DNA of 64,000 bases from JAIBAC01 sp046331095 (GCA_046331095.1 JAXLRM010000004.1:744001-808000); one strand, 5' to 3'; counted from the stretch's first letter, positions 25,323 to 36,905 are shown. Translations and numbers: made by a program. Notes: generated from the sequence alone by a model not told the origin.

Positions 25323-26782
25323 CACGTCCACCAGGTGACCGACTTGGGCTCCAGGAACTCACGCACGCCGTACGCGCCGAACTCGCGGCCGACGCCGGAC
25401 CTCTTGACGCCGCCGAAGGGAGCGTGGTTGTTGACGACTTCGCCGTTGATGCCGATGCAGCCGGTGCGCACCCCGCGTGCGACGCGCAAGCCGCGGCGCA
25501 CGTCCTGGGTGAACACCGCGCCCCAGAGCCCGAAGTCGCTGTCGTTGGCGACCGCGACGGCCTCGTCGTCGCCACGCACACGATGAACGACGAGGACCGG
25601 TCCGAAGATCTCCTCCCGCGCGACCCGCGCCCGCGTCGGGCAGCGGTCGAAAAGGGTCGGCTGCACCCAGTGCCCCGACGGCTGGTCGACGATCGGACCG
25701 CCACCGAAGACGAGTTCGGCCCCGTCGGCGACGCCGGACTCGATCATCCCGAGGACGCGTTCGCGGGCGGCCGCGGTGATCTGGGGCGAGTGCGTCGTGG
25801 ACGCGTCGGCGGGGTCGCCCGCTGTCAGGAACCGAGCGAGGCCCGAGAGGCGCGAGACGACCTCGTCGGCGATCGACTCGTGCAGCACGAGGCGGGTCGT
25901 GAGCGCGCAGCCCTGACCGCCGTGGCCGAAGCTGCCCACGATGTCGATCATCGCTTGGTCGAGGTCGGCGTCGTCGAGGACGATCGCGGCCGACTTGCCG
26001 CCGAGCTCGAGCACGACCTTCTTCACGTCGCTGCCGCAGCGGGCGCCGATCCTGCTGCCGACCGCGGTCGAGCCCGTGAAGCTGACGCAGTCGACGTCGG
26101 GGTGTTCCACGATCGCGGCGCCCACCTCGGCGCCGCCCACGACGTACTGGAGCGCGCCGGGGGGCAGTTCGGCCGCGGCCGCCGCCTCGGCGATCAGCGA
26201 GCACGCGAGCGGGGTCAGCTCGCTGAGCTTGAGGACCACGCTGCAACCTGCGGCGAGCGCCGCCGCGACCTTGTGGGTCGCCACGAAGAACGGGAAGTTG
26301 AACGGCACGATCGCGCCGACGACGCCGACGGGGTCCTGGTAGATCCAGCCGCTCGCGTACTTGGGCCCCGTGGCAGTGTGCCAGGTGACCGGCGGCATCG
26401 GCTCGTCCCACTCGCGCCCGGCGAGCTCGGCGTAGTCGTGCCACCACTGCAACGGCAGTGCCGTGTTGACGTACTCGCACATGCGCCGGAACATGCCGCA
26501 CTCGGCGATCTGGAGGTCGGCGAGGTCGTCGCGCCGCGCTGCGAGAGCGTCGGCCATGCGGCCCAGGACGAGGCGCCGGTCCTTGCGCGCGAGCCTGCCC
26601 CAACCGTCGTCGACGCTGCGGCGCGCACCCGCGACCGCGGCGTCGACGTCGGCGCTGCTCGACTGGGCGACGGTCGCGATCGTCGTCTCGGTGTAGGGGT
26701 TCTCGACCGCGAGCGGGGCCCCGGCCCCCTCGACGAACTCGCCGTCGAGGAATTGGCCGAAGTCGTGGTCCCCTGGCGCCAT
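25322..26782 (-). CDS. aldehyde dehydrogenase (NAD(P)+-dependent)
   Basis: 486 aa from ATG 26782 with GGGGAGACG just upstream. Standard ALDH landmarks: VVGAIVPFNFPF, NAD-site FTGSTAVGSRIG, catalytic Glu in VLELGGKSAAIV, and catalytic Cys in GHGGQGCALTTR; EEIFGPVLVVHRV and FGGVKRSGVGREFG near the C-terminus. Oxidises an aldehyde to the acid in the cytosol. Its 3' end touches the ligase start (1 nt overlap). A 50-nt gap separates it from glpK, the loosest junction in this operon. Confidence 0.93.
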   Translation of the reverse strand: MAPGDHDFGQFLDGEFVEGAGAPLAVENPYTETTIATVAQSSSADVDAAVAGARRSVDDGWGRLARKDRRLVLGRMADALAARRDDLADLQIAECGMFRRMCEYVNTALPLQWWHDYAELAGREWDEPMPPVTWHTATGPKYASGWIYQDPVGVVGAIVPFNFPFFVATHKVAAALAAGCSVVLKLSELTPLACSLIAEAAAAAELPPGALQYVVGGAEVGAAIVEHPDVDCVSFTGSTAVGSRIGARCGSDVKKVVLELGGKSAAIVLDDADLDQAMIDIVGSFGHGGQGCALTTRLVLHESIADEVVSRLSGLARFLTAGDPADASTTHSPQITAAARERVLGMIESGVADGAELVFGGGPIVDQPSGHWVQPTLFDRCPTRARVAREEIFGPVLVVHRVRGDDEAVAVANDSDFGLWGAVFTQDVRRGLRVARGVRTGCIGINGEVVNNHAPFGGVKRSGVGREFGAYGVREFLEPKSVTWWT

Positions 26783-26832
26783 CGTCTCCCCGGGTCGGCT
26801 CGCCCGAGGGTAGTGGGGTCGTGAGCGCGCGA

Positions 26833-28284
26833 TCAGAAGGCGAGCGCCGACAGGGGCTCGATCCAACGCTGCGACGCCGCCACGGCGGCGCGCCAACCGT
26901 CACCGTCGCTGCCGCGACGGTCGGCGCTCCACGCTGGCTCGAAGGTCCGCTCGACCGACGGCAGCGCCGCGACGGCGTCGAGGTCCCACGCCCCCACGGC
27001 GAGACCCGCTAGGAGGCCGCAGCCGTAGGCGGTCGCCTCGCGTTCGGTCGAGCGCAGGACCGGCACCCCGCAACGGTCGGCGATCGCCTGGCAGAGCACC
27101 TCCGATCGCGCGGCGCCGCCGTCGACGTGGACCGCGGTGGCCGTCGCCGCGGTGTCGGCGCCGACGGCGGCGACGCACTCGGCGACACGCCAGGCGATTC
27201 CCTCGAGCACGGCGCGGCAGGCGTGGCGCCGGTCGCTTCCGAGCGACAGGCCCGTGAGCGTGCCGCGGGCGCCGTAGTCCCAGTAAGGCGTGCCGAGGCC
27301 GAGGAGGGCGGGGACGTAGCGCACGCCGCCGGTGTCGTCGACCTGGCCGGCGAGCGCCGACACCTCCTCGGGGGACGCGGCGATGCCGAGCTCGACGAGG
27401 CCGCGCACCGCGTCCCCCGCCGAGATCACCGTCGCCTCGCGTCCGTACCAGGTCCGCTCGGGCGTCGACGCGACGACGACCGGGTACGTGGACGTCACCT
27501 CGATCGGGGGGGCCTCGGTGCCTGTGTTCACGTCGACCATGGCCGCGGTGCCCAGGGTCGCCTTGGTCACGCCGGGGGCGATGCCGCCCTGGCCCACCAG
27601 CGACGCCTGCTGGTCGCCGACGAGGCAGGCGAGCTCGGTCTCGACGCCGGCGATCGTGACCGGTCCCGCCGGCGCGCTGGTCGGAACGATGCGCGGCATC
27701 GCCGTCATCGGCACGTCGAGGACCTCGAGGACGTGGGGGTCCCAGCCCGTCACGGTGGCGTCGGCCATGGCGGTGACGCCGGCGTTGGTCGGGTCGGTCA
27801 CGTGGAGTCCTCCGCCGGACCAGCGCCACGCGAGCCACGTGTCGAGGGTCCCGAAGCGCAGGTCGGCGTCGGCGACGCCCTTCTCGCGGCCGGCACGCAC
27901 GAGCACCTGGCACTTGGTGCCGGACGCGTTCGGCGACATCCGCAGGCCCGCGGCCACCGCGCCCAGGCACTCACCCAGCGTGCGCAGGTCCTGCCAGCCG
28001 ATCGCGGGTCCGACCGGCTCGCCCGTGGACGCGTCCCAGACGACCGTCGTGGACCGCTGCACGGTGATGCCGACCGCGGCGATGTCGTCCCCGGGTGCCG
28101 TGATGGCGGCGACGGTGGTCTCGGCGTCGGTGACGAGGCGGCCGGGGTCGTGCTCGACCATGCCCGGCCCCGGGACCGACGGTGGCGACTCGACGTAGTG
28201 GTGCGCGCCGACCGCGCCGGTGGGGTCGATGCGCATCGCGCGCACACCGGTCGTGCCGAGGTCGACGACGAGCACGTCGGCCAT
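26833..28284 (-). CDS. glpK: FGGY-family kinase, glycerol kinase-like
   Basis: 483 aa from ATG 28284, sharing one base with the upstream stop (TGATG). N-terminal phosphate motif VLVVDLGTTGVRAMRIDPTG, catalytic Asp region in AIGWQDLRT, and the FGGY signatures GLGTPYWDYGARGTLTGL and VHVDGGAARSEVLCQAIAD. Glycerol kinases usually read WQDRRT; here the Arg is Leu, so another polyol is possible. Phosphorylates glycerol or a related polyol. Position between an AGPS-like oxidase and upstream of glpD supports glycerol metabolism. Confidence 0.85.
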   Translation of the reverse strand: MADVLVVDLGTTGVRAMRIDPTGAVGAHHYVESPPSVPGPGMVEHDPGRLVTDAETTVAAITAPGDDIAAVGITVQRSTTVVWDASTGEPVGPAIGWQDLRTLGECLGAVAAGLRMSPNASGTKCQVLVRAGREKGVADADLRFGTLDTWLAWRWSGGGLHVTDPTNAGVTAMADATVTGWDPHVLEVLDVPMTAMPRIVPTSAPAGPVTIAGVETELACLVGDQQASLVGQGGIAPGVTKATLGTAAMVDVNTGTEAPPIEVTSTYPVVVASTPERTWYGREATVISAGDAVRGLVELGIAASPEEVSALAGQVDDTGGVRYVPALLGLGTPYWDYGARGTLTGLSLGSDRRHACRAVLEGIAWRVAECVAAVGADTAATATAVHVDGGAARSEVLCQAIADRCGVPVLRSTEREATAYGCGLLAGLAVGAWDLDAVAALPSVERTFEPAWSADRRGSDGDGWRAAVAASQRWIEPLSALAF

Positions 28285-29746
28285 CAGTGCCTGCCGTCCC
28301 ACACGATCGAACCGAGGCCGAGCTTGTCGGGGTTGAGGATCCCGTTGGGATCCAGTGCGGCCTTGACCGCGGTGAGCACCTCGATGCCGGTGTCGCCGAG
28401 CTCGCGCCGCATGAACCGCGCGCGCACGAGCCCGATGCCGTGGTGGTGGCTGATCGTCCCACCTGCCGCAAGCACCGCCCCCATCGCCGCGTCCCAACAG
28501 GCGTCGTAGAAGGCGTCGACCGAGTCGCGGTCGGGGTCGGGCACGCCCGCGAAGGTGAAGTACAGGCAGCCTCCGCTCGGGTAGGCATGCGACGAATGGG
28601 CAGTGCACGCGAGCGCCCTGTCCACGCCGAGGACACCCGACTGAACCTCGGTGTAGATCCCGGGGAGGCTCGACCACGGCGCCGCGATCTCGATGGTGTC
28701 GACCACGATGCCCTTGTCGAGCACCTCGTTCAGCACCGACACGTCGTTGCGGTGCTCGAGCCAGCGGTCGACGAGGGCGGCATCCTCGATGCGCGCGTCG
28801 AAGGTGTCGGCGACGGCATCGTGGACGACCTTGGTCTGCCACGCGACCTCGTCGGCGTCGCCCTCGGCAAGGAGGACCAACAGGTTGCGGTCGTCGGGGA
28901 GCTCGAAGTTGCGCGCCGACTCCGGGCCGTCGTAGAGGCGCAGGCAGGCCGGACGCGCTCCCGCACGGAGGGTGCGGCGCAGGATCTCGAGCCCGTCGGC
29001 GAAGCGGCCCAGCGTCCACGCCCGCTTCTCGACGGCGGGCGGCCGCGGCCAGACCTGCATCGTCGCCTCTGTGATGACACCGAGGGTGCCCTCGGCGCCG
29101 ACGAAGAGGCGCATGAGGTCCGGGCCGGTCGCCGCGGCCGGTGCCGGGTTGGTGCGGAGCACACGCCCGTCCGCGAGGACGACCTCGACGCCGCGCACGA
29201 TGTCCTCGATCTTGCCGTAGCGGTTCGAGTACTGGCCTGCACCACGGCACGCGATCCAGCCTCCGACGGTGGACATGTCCATCGACTGGGGGAAGTGGCC
29301 CCCGGTGAGGCCGGCCTCGTTGAGGGCGGCCTCGTAGTCGGGTCCGAACACACCCGCCTGGGTGCGGCACAAGAGGTTGTCGCGGTCGACGTCGAGGACC
29401 GCGTCGAGGCGTGTGACGTCGAGGCTGATCCCCCCGCGCACGGGCAGGCTCGCCCCGCACGCACCCGAGCGGCCCCCGAACGCCGTGACCGCGGTGCGCG
29501 CCTCGTTGGCGGCGGCGAGCACCGACGCGACCTCCTGGCTCGACCCGGGCCGGACCACGGCGGCCGGCAACGCAGGCCGGTCGCCCTGGCGCTCCCACAT
29601 CTGGGTGAGCGGCCACCAGTCGCGACCGGCGTCGTCGACGGCGTCGCCCGCGACGAGGACGTGGTCGGGACCGACGGCCGCTTCGAGGCGTGCCAGCAGG
29701 GCCGGCTCGAGGGGTGTGGCCCCTCCGGGTGGGGTGAAACGGACGT

Positions 29747-29750
<4 letters not shown>
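28284..29750 (-). CDS. FAD-binding oxidase, alkyldihydroxyacetonephosphate synthase-like
   Basis: 488 aa from ATG 29750, overlapping the glpD stop (ATGA), with GGAGGCAGGAG upstream. PCMH-type FAD domain: AAVVRPGSSQEVASVLAAANE, AFGGRSGACG, GGHFPQSMDMSTVGGW, GAEGTLGVITEATMQVWP. The C-terminal SHHHGIG at 434-440 with a preceding PSGGCLYFTF matches the His-triplet active site of AGPS, the enzyme that exchanges an acyl for an alkyl chain on dihydroxyacetone phosphate in ether-lipid synthesis. D-lactate/glycolate oxidases share the fold but not the triplet. Co-transcribed with glpD and glpK. Confidence 0.85.
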
Positions 29751-31444
<1,694 letters not shown>

Positions 31445-31569
31445 GGGCGCATCGTAGAGGCGTGCCCAGACCGGCGCCTTTGCGGACAGCGGCTCCTCCG
31501 GAGGAGGAACACGGTGGCGGCGCTGAGAAGTGGGAGCATGCGGGCGGAGACGTGATACGAGGAGTGTCT

Positions 31570-32447
31570 GTGCAAGACCCCGAAGCGGGCGCGCCCGGCA
31601 AGGACGAGGACCCCTTGGACGTGGACGTCGCCGTGAGCGTTGACCTCGGCGACGGCGAGGCCGCCACCGCCGAAGACGGCGGCGAGGCCGCCGATCCCGA
31701 TGGCGCCACGGACGCCGACGACGGACCGGAGCCGCCACCCTCGGGCGAGGTGAGCAGGTTCTGGGACCGGCGCCGCCCCTGGCTGCGCCCGGGCACACGC
31801 TGCGCATCGCTGGCCGTCTGGCCGCCCTCTACCGAGCGGCGTGTACGTGCCGCTGATGGCGGGCGCCACCTCCTCGATGGCAGTCCTTCGTAGTCGCTAT
31901 TACCTGTGGATCGTTTCCGGCCCGACGACGACCTGGTGCTGCGTCGCCCGGCGTGTCGCCGTGGGTGCTGACGGTCGTGTTCCTGGCGTTCGGTGCACTA
32001 CGTGACGCGCAGCGTCAAGGCGCCGCGCCCTCGGCGTGCTCTTCCTCGCCCCGACGCTGGCGTTCGCGCGCTCTGGACCAGGGCCCAGTCCTTCGCCGAG
32101 TGGGTCGAGCTGGATCCCGGGAACGACCCCACGGTCTACGGCCTCACAGCGTTCGGTCCTGCGCCTCCGCCGTGGTCCTGCCGGGCCGCGACGGTCAAGT
32201 GGCAGCTCTGGGTGGAGTTCCCGCAGGTTTCTCGGCGTTGGAGCTGCGGTGCGATGGTCCGGGACGAGCGCTGGACGTGCCCTACTGCGACAACGACCTC
32301 CAGGCCCAGCGCGAGGCGGCGATCGACGAAGCCGAAGCCAGCGATTCCCGAGGCGACGCCGAAAACCGGGGATGCCGAAACCGAGGCCGCCGCCACCGAG
32401 GGGCCGCCGCCACCGAGGCCGCCGCCACCGAGGCCGCCGTCACCTGA
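31570..32447 (+). pseudogene. frameshifted gene for an acidic membrane protein
   Basis: GTG 31570 follows GAGGAG and opens an acidic stretch (VDVAVSVDLGDGEAATAEDGG) running to FWDRRRPWLRPG near 31795. Protein-like text then jumps frame repeatedly: LRIAGRLAALYRA, VYVPLMAGATSSMAVLRSRYY, WVLTVVFLAFG, YVTRSVKAP, LFLAPTLAFA, FAEWVELDPGNDPTVYGLTAFGP, DVPYCDNDLQAQREAAIDEAEA, and a Glu/Ala/Pro-rich tail. A restored version would have a cytoplasmic acidic N-terminus, at least two membrane spans and an outer domain. No family recognised. The adjoining livF on the other strand is broken the same way, so sequence error is as likely as real decay. Confidence 0.5.
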
Positions 32448-32810
32448 CTCCAAATGGTGTGACGTGTCGCGCCAGTGGACGGATTGCCCGCTTGGGACGC
32501 CCCCAACTCCAAACGCGGGTGACGTGTCGCCGGTGGGAGGACGGACCGCGCCTGGGACGTTCCCCTGCCTCCAAACGCGGGTGACGTGTCGCCGGTGGGA
32601 CGGATTGCCCGTGCCGGGGACGCCCCCAACTCCAAACGGGTGACGTCGCCGGTGGGACGGATTGCCCGCGCCCGGGACGCCCTCAACTCCAAACGCGGTG
32701 ACGCGGTCGTTTCAGTGGGACGATTCGCCCGCGCCGACGCCCTGCCTCCAAACGCGGGGTGACGTGTCGTGCCGGTGGGACGGATTGCCCGCGTTTGGTG
32801 GCCAGGCGCC
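32448..32810. repeat. CCAAACGCGGG repeat array, site 2 (about 66-nt period, about six degraded units)
   Basis: Units like CTCCAAACGCGGGTGACGTG followed by TCGCCGGTGGGACGGATTGCC and a GGGACGCCC spacer recur from about 32450 to 32810. Several have single-base losses (CCAAACGGGTGACGTCG, CCAAACGCGGTGACG). The last ends GCCCGCGTTTGG at 32789-32800. It separates the broken plus-strand gene from the broken livF and is the longest array of the family. No ORF in it looks real. Confidence 0.75.
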
Positions 32811-32814
32811 GCCG

Positions 32815-33655
32815 TTAAGCCGAGGTAGGCCTCGACGAGACGTCCCGACTCCGTAGCTCCGTGGGTGTCCCCCATGCGACGAGGTCGCCGCGGTCGAGGA
32901 CGGAAGCCGCGGTCCGCGATCTCGAGCGCGAGGTGGGCGAGCTGCTCCACGACGAGATGCCGAGGCCGAGGTCCGCGAGTGTCCGCAGTGTGTCGAAGAG
33001 AGCTGTTCTCGAGGGATCGGTGCGAGACCGAGGGACGGCTCGTCGAGCATCAGCATCCGCGGCCGTGCCATCAGGCCGCGCAGATCGCGAGCACTGGTTG
33101 CTCGCCGCCCGAGAGCGTCCTGCCGGCTGGCGGCGCCGGTCGGCGAGGATCGGGAAGCGGTCGAGCAATGACCTCGAGGTCCTCGCGCACTTCTGCACCG
33201 ACCCGACCTCGCGAATGGGCGCCGACGAGGAGGTTCGCCCCGACGGACTGGTCGCCGAAGACGAGGCGGCCCTGAGGGATCTTGCACGAGACCGAGTCCC
33301 CACGATCTCGGGGTCTCCGAGTGCTGGATCCACTGACCGCAGAACGCTATGCGCCCGTCCGAGGCAGGCACCACCCCAGAGGCCGCCTTCAGGACCGTGG
33401 GATCTGCCCGACCTGCTCGAGCCGAGCAGGGCGACGACCTCGCCGTTGCCCGCCCAGCCGGTCAGCTCGCGCACCGCCACGACCGGTCCAGCGCACGGTG
33501 ACGTCGTGGAACTCGAGCACCTCACGCGGGATCCTGGGCGTGCCGGTGCCGGTGCCGGTGCCGGTGCCGGTGCCGGTGCCGGTGCCGGTGCCGGGTTCGG
33601 GGTGAGGGTCCCCCCGGCGCCCCCAGAGAGTGCTGTCGCCCTCCGTGCCGTTCAC
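32815..33655 (-). pseudogene. livF: livF-like ABC ATPase broken by multiple frameshifts
   Basis: GTG 33655 overlaps the livMG stop (GTGA); the proper end is TAA 32815-32817 after EAYLG. After a Gly-Thr repeat linker the frame reads VLEFHDVTVRWTG. It then shifts to PVVAVRELTGWAGNGEVVA with a corrupted Walker A (LLGSSRSGRS), then to pieces such as DGRIAFCGQWI, GLMARPRMLMLDEPSLGLAP (Walker B) and LAHLALEIADRG. These lie in different frames, so at least four indels are needed. Restored, it would be the second ATPase of this Liv system. Either a true pseudogene or, more likely given the neighbouring gene, a poorly sequenced stretch. Confidence 0.75.
33541..33594. repeat. hexanucleotide repeat (TGCCGG)9
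   Basis: Nine perfect copies of TGCCGG, 54 nt. On the minus strand they encode a (Gly-Thr)n linker in the N-terminal extension of livF. In-frame units would make copy-number change phase-neutral. Confidence 0.95.
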
Positions 33656-35574
33656 GGGAGCCTCGAAGCGCCGGGACCCAGGTATACGTCGACGACGCGC
33701 GGGTCGCGCTGGACGTCCGTGGGCGGTCCCTCGGCGATGACGGCACCGTTGTCGAGGACGGTCACCGTGTCTGCGAGGTCGGCGATCACGTCCTGGTGGT
33801 GCTCGACGACGAGGAGGGTGTGCCCTGATCCGCGCAGCGCTTGCAGTGCGTCGACCATCGAGGCCACCCAGCGCGGGTTCAGGCCGGCCGAGGGCTCGTC
33901 GACGAGGAGGATCCGCGGCTTGCGCGAAGCAGCGCGAGCGAGCTCGAGCATCTTGCGCTGCCCGTAGGAGAGCTCGGATGCTCGGCGCGCGGAGAACTCG
34001 CCGAGTCCCCACGCTTCGAGGAGAGCGAGCGCTTCCGTGGCGTGCTCGCGCTCCTCGGCCACGACAGCGGGTGTGCGCAGGAGCTGGCGCCACGCCCGGT
34101 AACGCGACGAGCTGCCCACCATCGCGTTCTCGAGCACCGTCATCGCGGGGAAGAGCCGGATCTCCTGGAACGTGCGCGCGATGCCCGCGCGAGCGCGCTG
34201 GTGCGCGGGGAGTGCCGAGATGTCGTCCCCGCAGAGCAGGACGCGGCCGCGGTCGGCGGGCACGAGACCGCACACGAGGTCGAGACACGTCGACTTGCCC
34301 GACCCGTTCGGGCCCATGAGCACGTGGATCTCGCCCGATTTCACCAGGAAGTCGATGCCGTCGACGGCTCGCACGCCGCCGTAGCTCTTGGCGAGGTCGC
34401 GGACCTCGAGCAAGGGGGCGCGCTCGACGAGCACCGTTCCGGCGGGGTGCGCGACGGCGTGGGTGTCGCCTTGTTCGCGGGCCGACAGCCCGATCGCGAC
34501 GACTGCCGTGGCGTCGGCGCCGGTCTCTGACGCCTCGATCGGCGAGCGTGTATCGCCGTCGCCTCGTGCGGACGTGGCGGTCGCGACGAGGGTCTCCCCG
34601 GGGCCGGGAAGCAGCCGTCGTAGCGGGGTGCGCTGCAGGAGACCGCCGAGGCCGCGCGGCGCGAACGCGAGGATGGCGAGGAACACGAGCGCCGTGAGCA
34701 GCGCCTGGTAGGACCGGAAGTAGGTCTGGCCGACGTACACCAGCGCGATGGAACCGGCAGCGCCGAGGACGGGGCCTGCGACAGGCGCCGCGAGGCCACC
34801 GATGAGCAGGGCGATCACGAACGCGATCGAGTCCTCGGCCTTGAAGTTGTCCGGCGAGAGGAGCGGGTCGAACGACGCGTACAGCGCTCCGGCGATGCCC
34901 GCCAGCGCGGCGCTGAAGAGGAAGGCCCCCAGCTTCGAGGGCGTGATCGAGATGCCCAGCGACGAAGCCGCACCTTCGTGGTCGCGCACTGCTTGGAACT
35001 GGCGACCGGTGTGGGACCAGAAGACGTTGCGCGCTAGCGCAACCATCGGTGCGGCCACCAGTACGCAGAACACGTAGTAGCCGCGGTAGCCCGAGAGCAC
35101 CACCGGGCCGAGCACCGGCCGCGGCACACCGATCACGGTCGCGGTCGCGCCGGGGCCGCTCACGACGCGGGGGATCGCGGAGATGAGCTGGATGACCAGG
35201 AGTCCGAACGCGAGCGTGGTGAGTGCCAGGTACGCGCCGCGCAGGCGTAGCGCCGGGAACCCGATGACGAGGCCGACGCAGAGGGCCGCGAAGACGGCAG
35301 CCACCGCCGTCACCACCCAGGGCAGACCGGCAGCGCCGGCGTATGCGCCGGCGTACGCGGCGGTTGCGAAGATCCCGACGTGTCCCAGCGACACCTGTCC
35401 GGTCGCGCCTATCAGGACGTTCAGTCCCGCGAGCACGATCGCGTAGATCGCGCCGTACTGGATGGCGAGGCGCAGGTAGTAGGGGTTGTCGGTGAGCAGC
35501 GCCGGCACCAACGCCACGACGACTAGGACGATCCCCAGTGGCCACCGGCGCGTGCCGGCGAGGACCTCCCTCAT
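33652..35574 (-). CDS. LivM-LivG fusion: branched-chain-type ABC permease plus ATPase (system 1)
   Basis: 640 aa from ATG 35574, overlapping the livH stop (ATGA). Residues 1-310 are a LivM permease with about nine spans (LNVLIGATGQVSLGHVGIF, LRLRGAYLALTTLAFGLLV, QAVRDHEGAASSLGI). A Pro/Ala/Asp-rich linker of about 60 residues follows. Residues about 385-640 are a LivG ATPase: Walker A LMGPNGSGKST, GIARTFQEIRLF, signature LSYGQRKMLELARA, Walker B ILLVDEPSAGLNP, VVEHHQDVI. Imports amino acids or other carboxylates with the linked binding protein. Separate livM and livG genes are the usual arrangement. Confidence 0.9.
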   Translation of the reverse strand: MREVLAGTRRWPLGIVLVVVALVPALLTDNPYYLRLAIQYGAIYAIVLAGLNVLIGATGQVSLGHVGIFATAAYAGAYAGAAGLPWVVTAVAAVFAALCVGLVIGFPALRLRGAYLALTTLAFGLLVIQLISAIPRVVSGPGATATVIGVPRPVLGPVVLSGYRGYYVFCVLVAAPMVALARNVFWSHTGRQFQAVRDHEGAASSLGISITPSKLGAFLFSAALAGIAGALYASFDPLLSPDNFKAEDSIAFVIALLIGGLAAPVAGPVLGAAGSIALVYVGQTYFRSYQALLTALVFLAILAFAPRGLGGLLQRTPLRRLLPGPGETLVATATSARGDGDTRSPIEASETGADATAVVAIGLSAREQGDTHAVAHPAGTVLVERAPLLEVRDLAKSYGGVRAVDGIDFLVKSGEIHVLMGPNGSGKSTCLDLVCGLVPADRGRVLLCGDDISALPAHQRARAGIARTFQEIRLFPAMTVLENAMVGSSSRYRAWRQLLRTPAVVAEEREHATEALALLEAWGLGEFSARRASELSYGQRKMLELARAASRKPRILLVDEPSAGLNPRWVASMVDALQALRGSGHTLLVVEHHQDVIADLADTVTVLDNGAVIAEGPPTDVQRDPRVVDVYLGPGASRLP

Positions 35575-36620
35575 GCGACCCTCTCGGTCCTGCCACCGCC
35601 GAAGATCCCACGCGGCAACAGGAGCAGCACCATGATGAGGATCACGTACACGAACGCGTTGCGCAGGGGAAGGAGCCGGCCGCCTGCGATGTCGGACAGG
35701 CCCTCGCGGAGGAGCACCTCGGTGACACCGAGGACGATCCCACCCAGGGCTGCCGATCGGACCCGGTCGATCCCGCCCAGCAGCGCCGCGACGAGCGCCA
35801 CGACGGTGTACATGGGCCCGTCGGTCGGCTTCGGGCTCACGAGCGGTGTGATCAGGAGGCCTGCGACGACAGCGACTCCCGCCGCGAGCGCGAACGCGCC
35901 GTAGACCACCCGTTGGACGTTGATGCCCATCAGCGCGGCAGCCTCGGAGTTGTAGGCGACGGCCTTCATCGCACGTCCGTATCGCGTACGGGACTCGAGG
36001 CGGTCGAGGGCGATCACGAGCACGAGCGCGCAGGCAGCCGTTGCGAGCTGGTCTCCGGCCAGCACCACGCCGAGGACCTGGAAGCTGCCGAGGCCGGTGA
36101 AGGGTCCCGGTACCGCGACGGCCTCGCCGGTCGCGCCGATGATCGTCACCAGGCCCTCCTGCAGGAGCGTCGCCATCGCGATCGTGCCCAGCACCCACTT
36201 GATCGAGCCCGAGAGGCCCTCCTGGAGCTTGCCGCGCAGCAGGACGAGCGACATCGCCGCGACCACGGCACCGGCGATCCAGACCCAACTCCCGGCGCTG
36301 CGTGCCAAGAGGGCGGCGACCATGATCGCGAGGACCGCGCCGCTCACGGCAGCGGATCCCTTCACGGCCACGAGGTAGACCGCCACGCCGAGACCGACGC
36401 CGACGACGATGCCCGCAACGGCGGCGACCGGGTACGGAAGTGGCCACAGCGGGTTCGTCGCGAGGACGTACGTGACGAACACTCCGACGACGAGCGTCTC
36501 GCCGTGCGCGAAGTTCAGCACGCGCGAGGTCCGGAAGACCACGGCGAGACCCATCGCGAGGAGTGCGTACACGACCCCCTGAGTGAGTCCCTGGACGAGG
36601 ATCTGTACGGCGTCGCTCAC
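35571..36620 (-). CDS. livH: LivH-type ABC permease (system 1)
   Basis: 349 aa from GTG 36620, with GGGAG a few bases upstream; longer in-frame extensions run into the tandem hairpin repeat and are not credible. Family text: LTQGVVYALLAMGLAVVFRTSRVLNFAHGE at the N-terminus, AVAYNSEAAALMGINVQRV in the coupling helix and a second-half KWVLGTIAMATLLQEG. About nine hydrophobic spans. Forms the membrane channel with the LivM half of the next gene. Confidence 0.9.
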   Translation of the reverse strand: MSDAVQILVQGLTQGVVYALLAMGLAVVFRTSRVLNFAHGETLVVGVFVTYVLATNPLWPLPYPVAAVAGIVVGVGLGVAVYLVAVKGSAAVSGAVLAIMVAALLARSAGSWVWIAGAVVAAMSLVLLRGKLQEGLSGSIKWVLGTIAMATLLQEGLVTIIGATGEAVAVPGPFTGLGSFQVLGVVLAGDQLATAACALVLVIALDRLESRTRYGRAMKAVAYNSEAAALMGINVQRVVYGAFALAAGVAVVAGLLITPLVSPKPTDGPMYTVVALVAALLGGIDRVRSAALGGIVLGVTEVLLREGLSDIAGGRLLPLRNAFVYVILIMVLLLLPRGIFGGGRTERVA

Positions 36621-36692
36621 GTCGGGCTCCCAGTGACCGGGGAATGGTGTCAGCCCGACTCGATCACTGCGAAATCCGGCGGGCTTACACCC

Positions 36693-36901
36693 CGACGTGG
36701 GGACGTGAGGTGGGTTGTGGACCCGTTTTGCGTCCCCACGTCGGGGGTGGGGGGTCTGGGGTCTTCGACGTGGGGCCGTGAGGCGGGGTGTGGACCCGTT
36801 TTGCGTCCCCACGTCGGGGGTCGGGGGTCTGGCCTCGACGTGGGGACGTGAGGCGGGTTGTGGACCCGTTTTGCGTCCCCACGTCGGGGGTCGGGGGTCT
36901 G
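36693..36901. repeat. three tandem 70-73-nt hairpin repeats (CGACGTGGGGACG family)
   Basis: Each unit has arms CGACGTGGGGACG and CGTCCCCACGTCG (copies 36693/36731, 36766/36804, 36836/36874) around a conserved 25-nt loop containing TTGTGGACCCGTTTTG, then a GGGGGTC(T)GG tail. The middle unit has GGCCG in its left arm. They lie between the binding-protein stop and livH start on the same strand, so they could terminate or attenuate transcription and raise binding protein over permease levels. Confidence 0.85.
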
Positions 36902-36905
36902 GGTC

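Noticed and set aside
36620..36812. N-terminal extension of livH into the tandem hairpin array
   Set aside because: The added residues are translated repeat (RRGDAKRVHNPP repeated) and a GTG with a good ribosome site at 36620 begins the conserved LivH N-terminus.
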